Source: Paramacrobiotus metropolitanus (Eukaryota; Tardigrada; Eutardigrada; Parachela; Macrobiotidae). From it: a stretch of DNA of 64,000 nt. Positions within the stretch are counted from its first letter, which is position 1; the number at the start of each line of letters is the position of its first letter. The notes below the pieces were generated by a model. It saw nothing but the letters and a program-made list of their open reading frames with translations, ran no database searches and was not told the DNA's origin. Location: contig NW_026570305.1 of the NCBI RefSeq assembly GCF_019649055.1, positions 434,001 through 498,000 on the forward strand, read 5' to 3'. The translations under genes and the position numbers were made by a program. Below, piece by piece: positions 13,641 to 25,434 of this stretch.

Positions 13641-13966
13641 TATGGATATGGTGCGTCTGCTTATACTATACACTTTCCGACTTCCGAGAAACATCAAAGA
13701 AGTTCTGCATTCACGAAGTAATCAACAACCTTTTCGATTTCCATGTTGTCCTGTTCCGGCAACTACAATTTTTAAAACATTGGCCTGTTGTTTCACGTCC
13801 TGTTTTTGACATACCGTACTTTATAAAAGCTGTCTGAATGTTTCCGCACTTGGATATTACTTTTCAGTATATTTAATAAACTCAGCACACAGGTTTTGCT
13901 CGAACATTTCCTTGTTGCGAATGGAAATAAAAATTTCTGACAAACGGCGTTCCAAACGTTGCTTAA
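13641..13966. other. Intergenic, no gene seen
   Basis: This is the 3' flank of the repeat protein. An AATAAA-like word occurs near 13875. No other feature is supported. Confidence 0.4.
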
Positions 13967-14459
13967 TTAATGTTACCGCTTCCGGACTCCACTGGGGGCA
14001 CTGGAGCCCCGGCTGCTGGGAGGCTGGTGCTCTCTGTGATCGGCTGTGTGCGGTGACCGTGGGTCAGCGAGAAGCCGGCCGACCGGGGGTCGGCGGAAGA
14101 GAGCGGCCAGTGCCCTGCGCAACCGAAGGCCCCTTTATTGAGCAAGTGCGAAATAACAGAAGAAACAGCAGGGTGTGGCGGGTGGTAAAAGAACAGAGAT
14201 CACTCGCGCGCACACGATATCGTAGGAGCAAAGACAGACAGCAGTGAGAACTGCAGAACCATGCAATGCGAGCACACGAACAGAACCAAGTGCAAACAGC
14301 ATCCCCGTGCATGACGGCGGCCGCTTTGGTCTAAGCGCCACGGCGACGCGCAGCGCCACCAACAGACTCACGTAACTCGCAACACACGGCGAAAGGAGAC
14401 AGAGCGGGAGCGCATGTCCTCCAGCTAACATTAACATCAATTAACTCGTTAATTGTCAT
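13967..14459. repeat. Composite GC-rich element, copy 1
   Basis: It consists of block A (13967-14133, 167 bases), an 87-base spacer and block B (14221-14459, 239 bases). Both blocks recur almost unchanged in the next element, offset by 493 and 1216 bases. It starts with TTAATGTTA and has TAACATTAA near its other end, a weak hint of inverted termini. GC content is clearly above the surroundings. Open frames within are by-products of the repeat. Confidence 0.75.
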
Positions 14460-15675
14460 TTAATGTTACCGCTTCCGGACTCCACTGGGGGCACTGGAGC
14501 CCCGGCTGCTGGGAGGCTGGTGCTCTCTGTGATCGGCTGTGTGCGGTGACCGTGGGTCAGCGAGAAGCCGGCCGACCGGGGGTCGGCGGAAGAGAGCGAC
14601 CAGTGCCCTGCGCAACCGAAGGCCCCAAACAAAACCTCAAACAACTCAATACAAGAATTGATGAGCCGTTGGCACGGTTCTGCGGATGTATTTGGTGAAG
14701 ATTCGGAGTTCCATTGAGAGCAGGTAATATCCGGCTATCTTTATGTGGCCAGGGCTGACGTCGTTACGTTGCCGATAAGGAGCGGTGCGGTGTGATGATC
14801 CCGGCGTGGTGTGGCAGGATCCGTGGTATGTCAGGATCCAGTCAGGTTTTACCATGCAAGGTGCTACCGCCCTTCGGGGTCTGCTTGCCGCCAAAGATCA
14901 CCGCACCGGAGGTGACGGCTTGGTATGCCGTCCGAGAAAGGTGCAACCGCTGCTGGGGGTCTGCTTGCCGTCGAAGGTAGGCGCACCGAAGGTGATGGCC
15001 TTGCATGCCGTCCGAGGGAAGTGCAACCGCCGCTGGGGGTCCCTTTGCCGTCGGAGGTAGGCGCAGCCAAAGTTGGTGGCTTAGTGTGCCCGCTGTGCCG
15101 GGCGGAGTTGCAGGTAATGTCTGGCCGTCGGAGGAGGATGTGGCCGTGGTTCAACACCTGCCTTGCCGTCCGCGGTAGGCGTAGCCGTCGCTGTTGGCTT
15201 GCCTTGCCGTCGGAGCTGGGTGCGGCCTTAGTTAAAGCCTGCCCTGCCGTCCGAGGTGGTGCAACCGTCATGTTGGCTTTCATGCCGCCGGTGGGAGAGA
15301 AAGCCGTAGCTGGAACAAGCCAGTTCTGCCGTCAGAAGTGGTGAAGCCATCCTTGGTGGCTTACTGTTTGCAAGGGTTGGTGCGGGCATAATTGTTGGCT
15401 TGCCCTTCCGTTCGAGAAGGGTGCTGCCGTAGTTTTCGTAGGAGCAAAGACAGACAGCAGTGAAAACTGCAGAACCATGCAATGCGAGCACACGAACAGA
15501 ACCAAGTGCAAACAGCATGCCCGTGCATGATGGCGGCCGCTTTGATCTAAGCGCCACGGCGACGCGCAGCGCCACCAACAGACTCACGTAACTCGCAACA
15601 CACGGCGAAAGGAGACAGAGCGGGAGCGCATGTCCTCCAGCTAACATTAACATCAATTAACTCGTTAATTGTCAT
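14460..15675. repeat. Composite GC-rich element, copy 2, with internal minisatellite
   Basis: Block A is repeated at 14460-14626 and block B at 15437-15675, directly abutting copy 1. The spacer is expanded to about 810 bases and is largely minisatellite. The head-to-tail arrangement suggests tandem insertion or unequal exchange. No transposase was found. Confidence 0.75.
14865..15430. repeat. Degenerate 36-40 bp minisatellite
   Basis: Units built on TGCCGTCGGAGGTAGGCG followed by a GTTGGCT-like end recur about every 36-40 bases, with a higher-order period of about 80 at the left. Because many units are near multiples of three, long frames appear on both strands; these are not considered genes. 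Confidence 0.7.
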
Positions 15676-17090
15676 GTAGTTTCTTTGGAATATCCTTGAA
15701 GATCCAAACCATATTTTTACGTACAGACTACAGAGTACTACAGCGCACTATACAAAACCAATCAAAATCACAATCTCAACAGTCGGAGGCGGCTTAAGAA
15801 CAGCGAACAACTGACATAAGCTCCCGACTACCGGTGGAGCCAAGCCTATCTCTGAATGAATGCCGCCTTCCTACGCCGGATTTCTATGCTGATGTTTTGG
15901 TGTAGAATCTGTAGATACTGTATTTCGTTGCTCGTGCCTCGCCGGCTTCCTGCCGTATCTCCTGGCCATTTCCGTGATCGGGCGAGTAACTCCCCGGTCT
16001 GAAATGTTCAAGAATTTGGAATTCTGGGGCGCCGAACAGGAAGCCCTACTGGTTAATGGCACGCGGGCATTGTCTTGTTCAGAATTTCGGTGAACAATAA
16101 TGGCAATATTAGCGGTGGCACGCGGGGTCTAAAACAATTTGTCTAACCAATTTCAATATGATTCCACGAAAGATCAATAAAATATTGGACATTGAACTAT
16201 AATAATAACGCAGATAAATTAGCAGCCAGTGTGGACACTGGACAGCACTACCCACTTAAGCAGGTTTACATTACTTGAAGAAGTTTACAAAACAGCATAC
16301 GATGCTTGAAGTTGAAATGCTCCAAAAGAAGACCTTTATTAACTTAAGGCGAAGGCATTTGGAGCTGCTTCCAATAAAATTAGTAGACCAATTTGACATT
16401 AATTTATATCCTGAGACTGCCACACTAAAATACCGCAGGAGCTTTCATACGTTCCGGCGGTCACTTTGTACAGATACGTTATGCGGTCAGTGGAAGTGCC
16501 TCTGAGGTACAATTATTGGCCGAGATTCTTTAGCTGCGGTCGTTGTTTGGTAGTTTTACGGCACCGGCCATGGTCAACAGAAGCCGTTTCCCTTGATCTG
16601 CCCCGGCTGACTGTACTGAAAACGTCACGTGAAATTTTGAATGGCTTCTTGTTGCATAACAAAACCTGAACAATAACGAGGACATATCCTGGATGCAGAT
16701 AATGAAGATAATAAAGCGGTTCCGCTTTCTAGTTGCTGAAGTATTTGTTCTTCTTATCAGCGGCCACAATTGCGGAACACTTACTGTAAAGAGAGCTCAA
16801 ATTAGGCCGCTATCTGGTAGTTATTTAGTCACCACTCAAATACATATGCGTGATATTCCAGTTTACTTTACGAAGAAAATCAGCTTAAGAGGCATCTTAT
16901 TGATTTCTTCTACATGGTAGTAGGATAAAAGATATATATTGCGTCATGTGGTTTGATCTGCGTAACATAAACCTGGATTATTATCGCTGAACACCGGAAA
17001 GCTGACCGTTGTTGCTTATTTACCGGCTACGATTAGTTGTTGGTTTTCTCGATAGATAGAAATTTTCCGTGTAGACTTCTTATATAAAAC
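15676..17090. other. Intergenic, no gene seen
   Basis: I find no supported gene or element. Several 60-80 codon frames lack any family signal. Confidence 0.45.
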
Positions 17091-17098
17091 AGTCGCTA
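17091..17098 (+). promoter_or_regulatory. TATA box of the small cysteine-pair protein
   Basis: TATATAAA lies about 175 bases before the start codon at 17273. Confidence 0.35.
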
Positions 17099-17272
17099 AC
17101 GCCAAGAATTTTATAACTGTCTTTTATTAAATCGAAGTCATCCGTTTTTACTGAAAGCAGCAGCAGACTCGATCTTAAAAGTCGTTGACAGAAATTTATT
17201 TGTTTCTATTAGCGAACCTTCCTCTTAACGCTTTAAATCCTCTGTAGTAGTACGTACTACCGAATTCGAAGA

Positions 17273-18046
17273 ATGCATCTTATATTATTTTGTGTTCTTC
17301 TTATGACGGCGTTTTCTGGTAAGTTTTCTACCTACGTTTCGCTTTTTGTGTTATCTTTGCAACCGCTTTTGGCAATGCGTATATATATGCACCCACGTTT
17401 AAAATTAAATGAAATGCATCTCATTAAGACTTACTTCTCCCTTATCCTATGTGCGATGGTTTGCATAGGGCAACAAGCAGTGACTAGTCAAAACTTTCTG
17501 CGTGAGAAAGCATATGTGTTGACTTACGTTCGTTTAATGCCCTTTGTGCCGCTTAACGGCTCAAAACCATGCCATCACGGCTATTTATTTGATTAACGAT
17601 AAGAATGTATACTCTACTAGTTTTCAGACCATGACCTTTTCTTCCGCACACAGTATTGCAGATTAACAAACGCATCATGCTTGCAGATGCTTATCCCAAC
17701 CGCAGCGCTGATTCAAACAGGAACTCGGTGCTGTACCTCTGCAATGGACAGTATTACAACTATCCTTATCCATCCTGTACGTTGACTACCATGCCCGACC
17801 ATTAACCGTTAGAGATAATGTAACGTCCCGCTTAAACTGCTTGTGTAATTGTTGCAGGTACTTATCCCGGCGTGATTGTGGGAACCCCGATTCCAGGAGG
17901 TATAAACAGTAAACGATTTCAACAATACTCCGTACCTTTACAACAACATTTTTTATGTTCTGCTTGCACAATGTTCATTTTTTACAGCCACACAAGGCCC
18001 CATCGAGCCTACCGTAATTTGGATGAAAAGATTTGGGAAACAATGA
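17273..18046 (+). CDS. Small secreted one-repeat paralogue of the cysteine-repeat protein
   Basis: Exons 17273-17318, 17687-17776, 17858-17899 and 17988-18046 encode 78 residues. The signal peptide is MHLILFCVLLMTAFS. There is one cysteine pair, CNGQYYNYPYPSC, equivalent to one repeat of the protein at 12.5 kb, then PGVIVGTPIPG, equivalent to its end. Exons 1 and 3 have the same lengths (46 and 42) as exons 1 and 3 of the larger gene, so they are true paralogues. The C-terminus reads WMKRFGKQ, which happens to resemble an amidation site. The function is unknown. Confidence 0.6.
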
Positions 18047-20350
18047 ATCGATTAACTGGAAAGAGTCCGCTAACTAGAGTCTTCGGTTTTTAGATTTGCT
18101 GATATTTGTTATTTTTGGTTGGTACATCAAATTTTTACTGACGGAGGGCTTTTTGTTGCTAGTATTAATGTTGATGATCAGATTAAAAATTCTTTGTTGT
18201 GGTACTGCGAAGCGTTTTCGACGACCATAGAAACCGGAGTTAACTTTCGGGCTTTGCTGCAAAAGGCTAGATGTGCTGTAAAAGTACGAGCAGTTACAAA
18301 GATACTGAAATTGACAAGTGTCTTTATTCAGTAACTATAAATGGCTTTGCATTAAAACATAATCTAAATAAAAAATTCCCCAACACACTGTGGGCATTCC
18401 CACTTTGAATCTCAAACCTTTAATGCTGAAAAAGTAAACAAATAGAGCGGCCTTCTCTGTTCGAACTGCGAACGTACCTTTTGTCAATCTCTTTTGACAA
18501 ATTAACGGACGCCCAGCACCAAGACGGAATAACGCAATGTCCTGAATGAAATTTGAATCAGTTAATGCTGTGTCTCGAGCAAACAAAACAGCGTTGGGCG
18601 TCGAACATTGACAAACACTTTTTTCCGCAGCTCAGCATATTTCGTATTAAAGGGTAAATCTTACCAATCTTTCAGTCTGGGTAAAGAGTCACCGCAGAGA
18701 CGTTGTCGCCTAACAATTTTTTCCACGTTTGTGGACAACTTTTGGCTTTTGTATTGCTGACTGTGACTCGTATAGATGAATCGTCATGCTTTCGCTGCAT
18801 TTCGTGATCACTTGATTTCGCTATCAACACTCAGCAGGGATCGTGTGTTAGAGGATTATGCAACACCACCTGGGTACTATCGTTGTTGAATAAAAGCACT
18901 TCGAATAAAACACCCCTGTTAAAAAAATGCCTTTTCGCTAACGCAAGACACGACTAAAGTAATATATCCGCGAATTCTGAATAGCGTTCTGGCCTGTGAG
19001 TCTGCTCGACGTGCGGTTTGTGGAGATGAAAGTCATCGGCATGGCCGGAGGTGCGCATTCCAGCTGAGAGTCTCACCTGTCGGTACAGACTGCTCACTGC
19101 CGGCACCCTCCGCCTGTGCCCGATTTCTTCGCCACCCTTTATTGGACAAATACATAGCATGAAGCTAGATGACATGTACCGCAGCCGCTGAAGCAGGGCG
19201 GGTGGGCGGTCGGTTAGCGAAAATTTGTGAGCTCGTAACAGGTGAAAAACCGGTATGAGAGTTGAGCAGCAAGATGCGTCGCGCACAAGCTACGAAACCA
19301 GTTAAGATTTAGCGGAAATTAAATTACCGCTGAACGAACAAAACGAACGAATTCAGCGGTAATTGAATTTCTGCTGAATTCGTTCGTTTCCCTGAACTCC
19401 ATCCCTGCACTCTCCGGCACAGACATTTATATAAAGTCTTTCGTATAATTTTGAAAGCCCTGTTGATATGCATAGCCAACACTGAAGTAACAAAAGCGTG
19501 AAAAGGTCAGTTTTCTGCTGATAATAGTGTAAAGTTCTGAGCAATTTCATACACATAAGCCAAACCACACAACGGATCGTCCTATCCTTACAGATGAACA
19601 TGGCGATCGAAGCAAAGATTCGCTGGCCAACTAATCCTAACTTGCTGGTTGGAAGTTGGAACTCTCAAAGATATTGGCGAAAAGAGTCCAGCGAAAAAGA
19701 TTACCAGTTCGTTGTTTCGGCTTCAGTTAATGAGATTCATTTATTCTTTCTTTTGCACCAAAGCTGCATTAACCCCAGTTTTGTTGCTGCTTTTCGATGA
19801 TAAAATTAAAGAGTTTATGCAATGAATTTAGGACTGTAAATCGAGAGACGCATCTTCCTAACAGTGCTTAATGCGTTATAAGGTGCAACCTGTTCTGTTC
19901 AAGTTGTCCACCAATTTACTCAAAATTTGTTCAGTTCAGAATAAGCAATTCTAATCGGTAAGGTTTTTGACTGATTGCTGCTTTATGCGGTTACCTGTCC
20001 GCGAGTAAGCTTGGAAGGAAAAAGTTTGCAATTCAGCCATGTAGAGAACCTTTGCGCAGTGAACTCGTACTATGCGTTACATATACTATAATTCGAAAAC
20101 AACCAAAATAAACAGCCAGCGAAATAGTTCCACCGATTTCTTTATTCCTTCTGCTGCTAGCTTGATATCATGGCAAATTCCCACAAAGGATCGAAACTCA
20201 ATGCCGTGCATGTTTCCAAATAAATAAATCAAAAAAGGAGTAAAATAAGCAAACCACTTCCTGCATTGCAGGTACGTAAGTCTAAATAAGTACTAAGCCG
20301 TTATTTAGCTGGCTAGCTAAATAAACTAAGCTAAGTCGTTAGGCGTGCCG
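18047..20350. other. Intergenic, no gene seen apart from a hairpin cluster
   Basis: No exon of a known family is found. The minus-strand frame at 18954-19286 is more GC-rich than its surroundings but shows no motif. Confidence 0.4.
19323..19388. repeat. Two overlapping, mutually exclusive inverted repeats
   Basis: ATTACCGCTGAA (19323-19334) pairs with TTCAGCGGTAAT (19352-19363). AACGAACGAATTCAGC (19342-19357) pairs with GCTGAATTCGTTCGTT (19373-19388). Both are perfect, and they share bases 19352-19357, so only one hairpin can form at a time. Confidence 0.75.
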
Positions 20351-21802
20351 TCACACACAGGTACATCTTGCGGAACTACAAGTGTACTGCGGTAAAAAAT
20401 TGAAAAAACCTTCAGCCCCGTTTAACGCCGGATATATCATGTGCGCGCCTTGTAAGCCACCGGAGGAAAAAGTGGTCAGCGTACATCCCGGGTCAACTAT
20501 GGTCGACTGCATTCTGCCCATATCAGCCGCCTGCAAATTGCCGTTGTGTCCGTTGACCAGGTCGACACTCGCTCCTATAAACCACTGGGAAGGGAACAAC
20601 CGTGCACACCGTTTGCCACCAGGAGTAACGATTGTCGGTTGAGTGGGGGTGATCGGGGTGTCTGGGTACATGGCTCGAATCTCCTGGATGTCGGTAGCGC
20701 TCAGTCCGTCGCGCTGTCCAATTGCCGTGCCCTGCCAAGGCGCTTTCGGGCGAATGGTGTAAATACCGGGGTTGGCAGCGAACTCGTACTGATGGTAATG
20801 CATTATAGACCCGAAATCGTAAGTTGTGCCGAATGTCGAACCATCGTTATAGGTCAGGAAATTGTTGTGCCATACTAAAAGTAAGAAAAACTCACAGCTA
20901 TCCCGCTTTTGAATTGTTCATTAGTCTATGATTAAGCTTCAAAGAAGGTACCGTACATTGATTAGTATTTTGCGATGTTACTGAAAAAAAGTTTTCTTTA
21001 TGCGTCTTCTATCGTAATCCAGATTTTGTCTGCTTACGTATTCAAAAAATTATTTTGGATGAATTCGACTAGAAATCGAGATGCATGTATAACATTGTCT
21101 TACATGCTGGAATGTTGCTCCAATTGATCTCGACGTACGTATCCCGGTCAGTCCTGGATTGTTCATGATAGAATCCAATGGCATGCATCAGTTCATGCAC
21201 AATTGTTCCGTGTCCATAGCATCCACTACCCAATGTCAGTTTCTGAGAGCCTCCCACCATACCAATATAACTAGAGCACCTGCAAATTATAAAACCGGTT
21301 AAAGCAACAGTTTTAAAATTAAGGAAGACCGTGGTATTCGACTTACCCGGGTTCTGACACAATATCAACGTAATTAGTTTCGAAGACACGTTGCTGGAAG
21401 CGTACAGCATTGGATGTCTTGACCGAGATGTCGGACATGGCATTCAAAATATTCTGCCGCACGACGGAGTCGAAATTGGAGGCAATCTGGTAGTAAACTA
21501 TTCCATTTGGCCAACGTTTCGCGAACACTCCGGCTTTGCTGATGCTGGTTATTTTGGCTTTCTACGTGCAAACGAAATACGGTTAAAATCCGCTGAGTAC
21601 TTTAATGACCTTTGTAGCTTACAATATCGGCATCAGTATCCCCAGGTTCGATTATGCCAGCAATGTCTCCTTCAAACAGCCGGGATTCTTCAGCTTTGGT
21701 GGGCCTTGTACAGCCAACTTCACCTGTGCCGGAACTGAGCGGCGCCGTCATCGCTGCACAGATCAAAGACAATAAAACAATACCCTTTTGAAGTAGCTGC
21801 AT
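20351..21802 (-). CDS. Secreted astacin metalloprotease with C-terminal beta/gamma-crystallin-like domain
   Basis: Exons in coding order are 21802-21623, 21561-21347, 21279-21104 and 20874-20351. I chose the ATG at 21802 because it opens a clean signal peptide ([21 protein letters not shown]); a longer frame begins at 21847 but puts a poor leader in front. The prodomain stretch is [11 protein letters not shown]. Catalytic domain: [12 protein letters not shown], zinc site [19 protein letters not shown], Met-turn [11 protein letters not shown] Thr/Pro linker leads to the crystallin-like domain ([20 protein letters not shown], ending ARCTCV). Exon lengths 215 and 176 equal those of the 9.8 kb gene. 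It is a likely secreted protease with the same cleavage role as its paralogues. Confidence 0.86.
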
Positions 21803-21952
21803 TTCGTAGAGTTTAATAGTGAAAATACCAAAACTGTTATACAACAAATAAGAAACTTATGAAATAGTCTGTCAACACAAAGGTAAATATATCAGTTCTA
21901 AAGACAGAGGAGACTGTTTTGTGGTGATTATGCTGATGCCATTATTACTGCA

Positions 21953-22006
21953 GCTTTTTATAGCTTTTTTCTTTCGGTTCTCACATAGCGACGGGATGTG
22001 CTTATC
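21953..22006 (-). promoter_or_regulatory. TATA box and GATA site of the minus-strand astacin
   Basis: A minus-strand TATAAAAAG lies at about 21953-21962, with GATAAG (CTTATC on plus, 22001-22006) about 40 bases upstream. This repeats the layout at 9.7 kb. Confidence 0.45.
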
Positions 22007-23510
22007 ACCAGGAACTTTCAGCAGACATCTGACGTCGCAAAAGAAAATGCAGTCATCATTATGCTACAATTTTTTCATGTGCGGCAGAAGATGCGTCGGT
22101 GTCTTCTTGTGGTGTGTCCTTGGAGAACTTTGTAAATACCGCGGTGTTTGTTTTTCGTAGTGAGTACCAACAGTTATCAGTCATCTTGCGGACATTTATA
22201 TCTGCAATTATCGGCATCATTTTATGTTCTAATCGGTTCTTAAGAAAATCCTGCATTGATAAGACCCAAATGTGTAACATGAGCGATAAGCCTACCTTGA
22301 CCGATATGCACGTGGTCGCGTGCCTTTTGAATCAATGTTCACTTGGAATTGCGTCATCTTTATCTACTGCATCGGACGCGGAGATGTTGCGTCACAACAC
22401 TTTTTTTGGTGGATGTCAATTTTTTACATTAAAATTACGAGTGTTTCTTTTTCCGATTTCTCTGCTGTATGCTTTCACTGTTCGCGACTGGTTGATTTGA
22501 TCGGCTCAATGGCAATGATGAAAAATTAGTCAGTACCTGGTGCTGCTAAAGACTTGATGCTATGAAGTGTCTGGCAAATTACACACATTTTATACTAAAA
22601 TAAAATTACTTACTAATATATTTTTGTTTTATACATTTCATATTTTATAAAAATAAAATACAATACACGAAGGACTTGCAATTTGAACAGCAAGACAAGT
22701 TACTGTAATTACATTCAAGTAATCAGTAACAGAAGCACGAAAGCCAACATTAACCTTGAAAGAAGCTAACATTAATTAACTTATGTTTTTTCATAAGCCA
22801 CCATTTCCATCCGAGCGCCGGCACGCATTTCCGTGTAACGCAGCGCTGAATATGGTTTAGGGTGTATTCAAAGTTCAAGCAAATTTACCATGTTTGCAGA
22901 ACCTTTTTACAAATCTTCCACTTGGTTTAAACACTGCGTAGAATTTCCAGTTGATTTATCGATTGGTTATTAGGTTTACCAAAAACAGCGACTTGAGTGA
23001 CTTGATAAATTTTTTTACTTGTAATTCTAAAATAGCGAACACTGTAAAAACTACAAAATATCATGGCAGCCTCTTGTCGATCTCCCACGATGCTACTACT
23101 GTATTAGTGATTCGACTTATGTATTGTATTTGCGATGATACTTTTGTCAGAAAGAGGGTCACAGTATTAGAACAATAATTCACATGCCATTGGGAAGCTG
23201 CCTTACGACAGACAACCGTAAATTTTGAAATTCTTGTTATTTCTTAGCGTTCGGCATGCATGCCGCCTCGACCCACCGCTGCTCATGGCAGCCGCCACGG
23301 AAATGATGCCTGGACCTACCTTTACTACAGTGTAGGTACCGGCGACGGCGATTACTGGTGCTGGACTTTACGATGGCCGTACTCAGTAAACAATCATAAT
23401 TTCGAACAAAAACTAGCGATAACAGACCAACGCATGGCGATGATATAAGCTGTTACACCTTACAATGCAAAACAAACACAGCGGTGTACATCAATGGCTG
23501 TGTAAAGGCG
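22007..23510. other. Intergenic between divergent astacins
   Basis: No supported gene. A short open stretch at 23260-23448 with several Trp and Tyr codons has no recognisable partner exon. Confidence 0.4.
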
Positions 23511-23518
23511 CCGAAAAG

Positions 23519-23655
23519 ATAAGTCACAATATCCGTCAGCGGTGTATAAAGAAAACGTTTTCTTTACGACGTCAAACGCTTTCTTATTACGGCAACACGT
23601 TTCCGCATGTGATAAGCGTATCCGTTTGATGCGTGAAGAGGAACCCACATAAATA
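23519..23655 (+). promoter_or_regulatory. GATA sites and TATA-like box of the 23.8 kb astacin
   Basis: GATAAG occurs at 23519-23524 and 23611-23616, and a weak TATA-like CATAAATA at about 23648-23655. This is the third astacin promoter with the GATA-then-TATA order. Confidence 0.4.
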
Positions 23656-23764
23656 CCGGTCTCCCGTGCATTGTTCGGAACTTTGTCTATCGTAAAGAAC
23701 AACTAACATTAATAATTTTTTACCAACTGTTCATAATTTTCAATTCGCCTTTTCGTCGTATAAA

Positions 23765-25434
23765 ATGGATAAAAACGTGTTCTTTCTAATGTCATTTATT
23801 TGTGCTGTTTGTGCGGCACCCTTCGATCTGAGCGAAAACGCGCAGTTCGACTTAAAGGTCACCGGCAAGACCTTATTTGAAGGAGACATCGCTGGTGTTA
23901 TTCAACCAGGAGAAACCGCTGCTGATTTAGTAAGCTGCACAAGGTCACTTTTAAAATAATTTAGTCAGCTTTATAGCTTGGTAAATGTTGTAGCGGACTA
24001 AACTCGACAACCTGCATAAAGCCGGAGTAGCGCCCAACCTGCGGTGGCCCAACGGCGTCATCCACTACCAGTTCACCGGGCAGTTCAGTCAAAGCGATCG
24101 GAATGCCGTTAGAGAAGCAATGACGGAGATCACGACAAAGACCACCAATGTCATTCGCTTCCAAGAGCGCTATTATGAAACTGATTACGTCAATATTGTG
24201 AAGGAAGCCGAGTAAGCTTTTGATTTTTCTAGACGGGTGATGTTGGATGAATAAAAACCCTTTGATTTGCAGATGCTCGAGTGAAGTGGGGAAGATAGGT
24301 GGTGCGCAGAAGCTGTCGTTGACGGACGCCTGCATAGCGGTTAAAGGAGCCATAATCCATGAACTGATGCACGCCATTGGATTCTGGCATGAACAGTCCC
24401 GATTTGACCGTGATGCCTACGTAGAAATCAACTGGAGTAATATTCCCGAAAGTAAGCGAATTTCTCTGCCCTAAAATGAACAATCATCAGCTAGAATTAT
24501 GCCACTAGAATGTAGCTACAGTAGAATAGAGTAGAGATACGTAGAAATACAGATACAGTACTGTACTGTTACCCTGCACTTGCCGAAATTTTGTACAGTA
24601 CGAGCGGTGCGGTACTGTAGCCATGTGAAAGTTAAGCCGTTCATGTTCAACTAGCAGCCAGCTGCCTACACGCTGCTGCAGACCGAGTATGTGAATCATG
24701 AACGGAGACTGAGCGCGCTCGTACTACGTACGCCTGGTTGAGCCACTGAAACTATCGGCAAATGCAGGGTAACAGTACAGTAATGTAACCTATGCCTAAT
24801 TTGTTTTATTTAATTTTATTTTATTTGCATCGTTTGTATTGATACTGACGGCACGGATTTTCGGTTTTCAGTGATCTTTTCTTCGTGTGAACAGAATGCA
24901 CTTTTTGCTAAACTTGTTTTTTTACCAGACAAACGCCCCGATTTCGAAGTGCGTGCCTACGCCCATACCTACGGTACCGCGTACGACTTTGGCTCCATCA
25001 TGCACTCTGGTCCGTGTGATTCCGCTGTGGACCCATGTCCCACGAATTTCACAATAACAGCCATAACTTCAACCCAAACCTTCGGACAACGCAACGGCCT
25101 TAGCCAGATTGATATCCAGGAAATCCGAGCCATGTATGGAGCCACAACCACCACCATTAATCCCTCTGGCAAATCATGTGCCACCTTGTTTCATAATCCA
25201 AACTTCTTGGGAACGAACGTGATACTAATGAGCGGACACAATGGAAACCTGGAACCGGCTGATGCGGGACTGGTGCGGTCAGCCAGGGTTTGGTCGGGAT
25301 GCACGTTGACGACATACCCCTTTGTTGGCTTGCAAGGTGCCGGGCTGGCTTATCCAACTTTCCCGCCAAGCGATGGGTTCTTTAACTTCTCGCCACAGAA
25401 TCCTTGCAGCTCGGCGCGATGCACCTGCATCTGA
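23765..25434 (+). CDS. Secreted astacin-like protein with crystallin-like tail and altered Met-turn
   Basis: Exons 23765-23929, 23994-24211, 24273-24451 and 24929-25434 join in phase to about 355 residues. The signal peptide is MDKNVFFLMSFICAVCAAP, with prodomain [11 protein letters not shown]. The catalytic domain has RWPNGVIHYQF and an intact zinc site [19 protein letters not shown]. The Met-turn reads SIMHSGPCDS: the Tyr that follows SIMH in the paralogues, and is usually a zinc ligand in astacins, is Ser, and two extra Cys follow. The last part is the crystallin-like domain (CATLFHNPNFLGTNV, GCTLTTYP, ending ARCTCI). The third intron holds a TIR element. Activity may be reduced or altered. 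AATAAA lies shortly after the stop. Confidence 0.82.
24559..24782. mobile_element. Short TIR element (MITE) in an astacin intron
   Basis: The 28-base ends 24559-24586 and 24755-24782 are inverted repeats with one mismatch. The outer bases are TA on both sides, so a TA target duplication with termini beginning CTGTACTG is likely, as for Tc1/mariner-derived elements. It has no coding capacity. Confidence 0.7.

Noticed and set aside
13963-14698. Identical small proteins predicted twice (block A)
   Set aside because: The duplication is at the DNA level of a composite repeat; the frames end at repeat borders and have no recognisable motif.
14785-15344. Long open frames on both strands in the GC-rich block
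   Set aside because: They follow the 36-40 bp minisatellite unit, exist on both strands, and show no domain, start context or splice support.
18954-19286. 110-codon minus-strand frame
   Set aside because: No signal peptide, domain or conserved partner exon; composition alone does not support a gene.
23260-23448. Trp/Tyr-rich short frame as a possible exon
   Set aside because: No flanking exon with compatible phase and no family resemblance.
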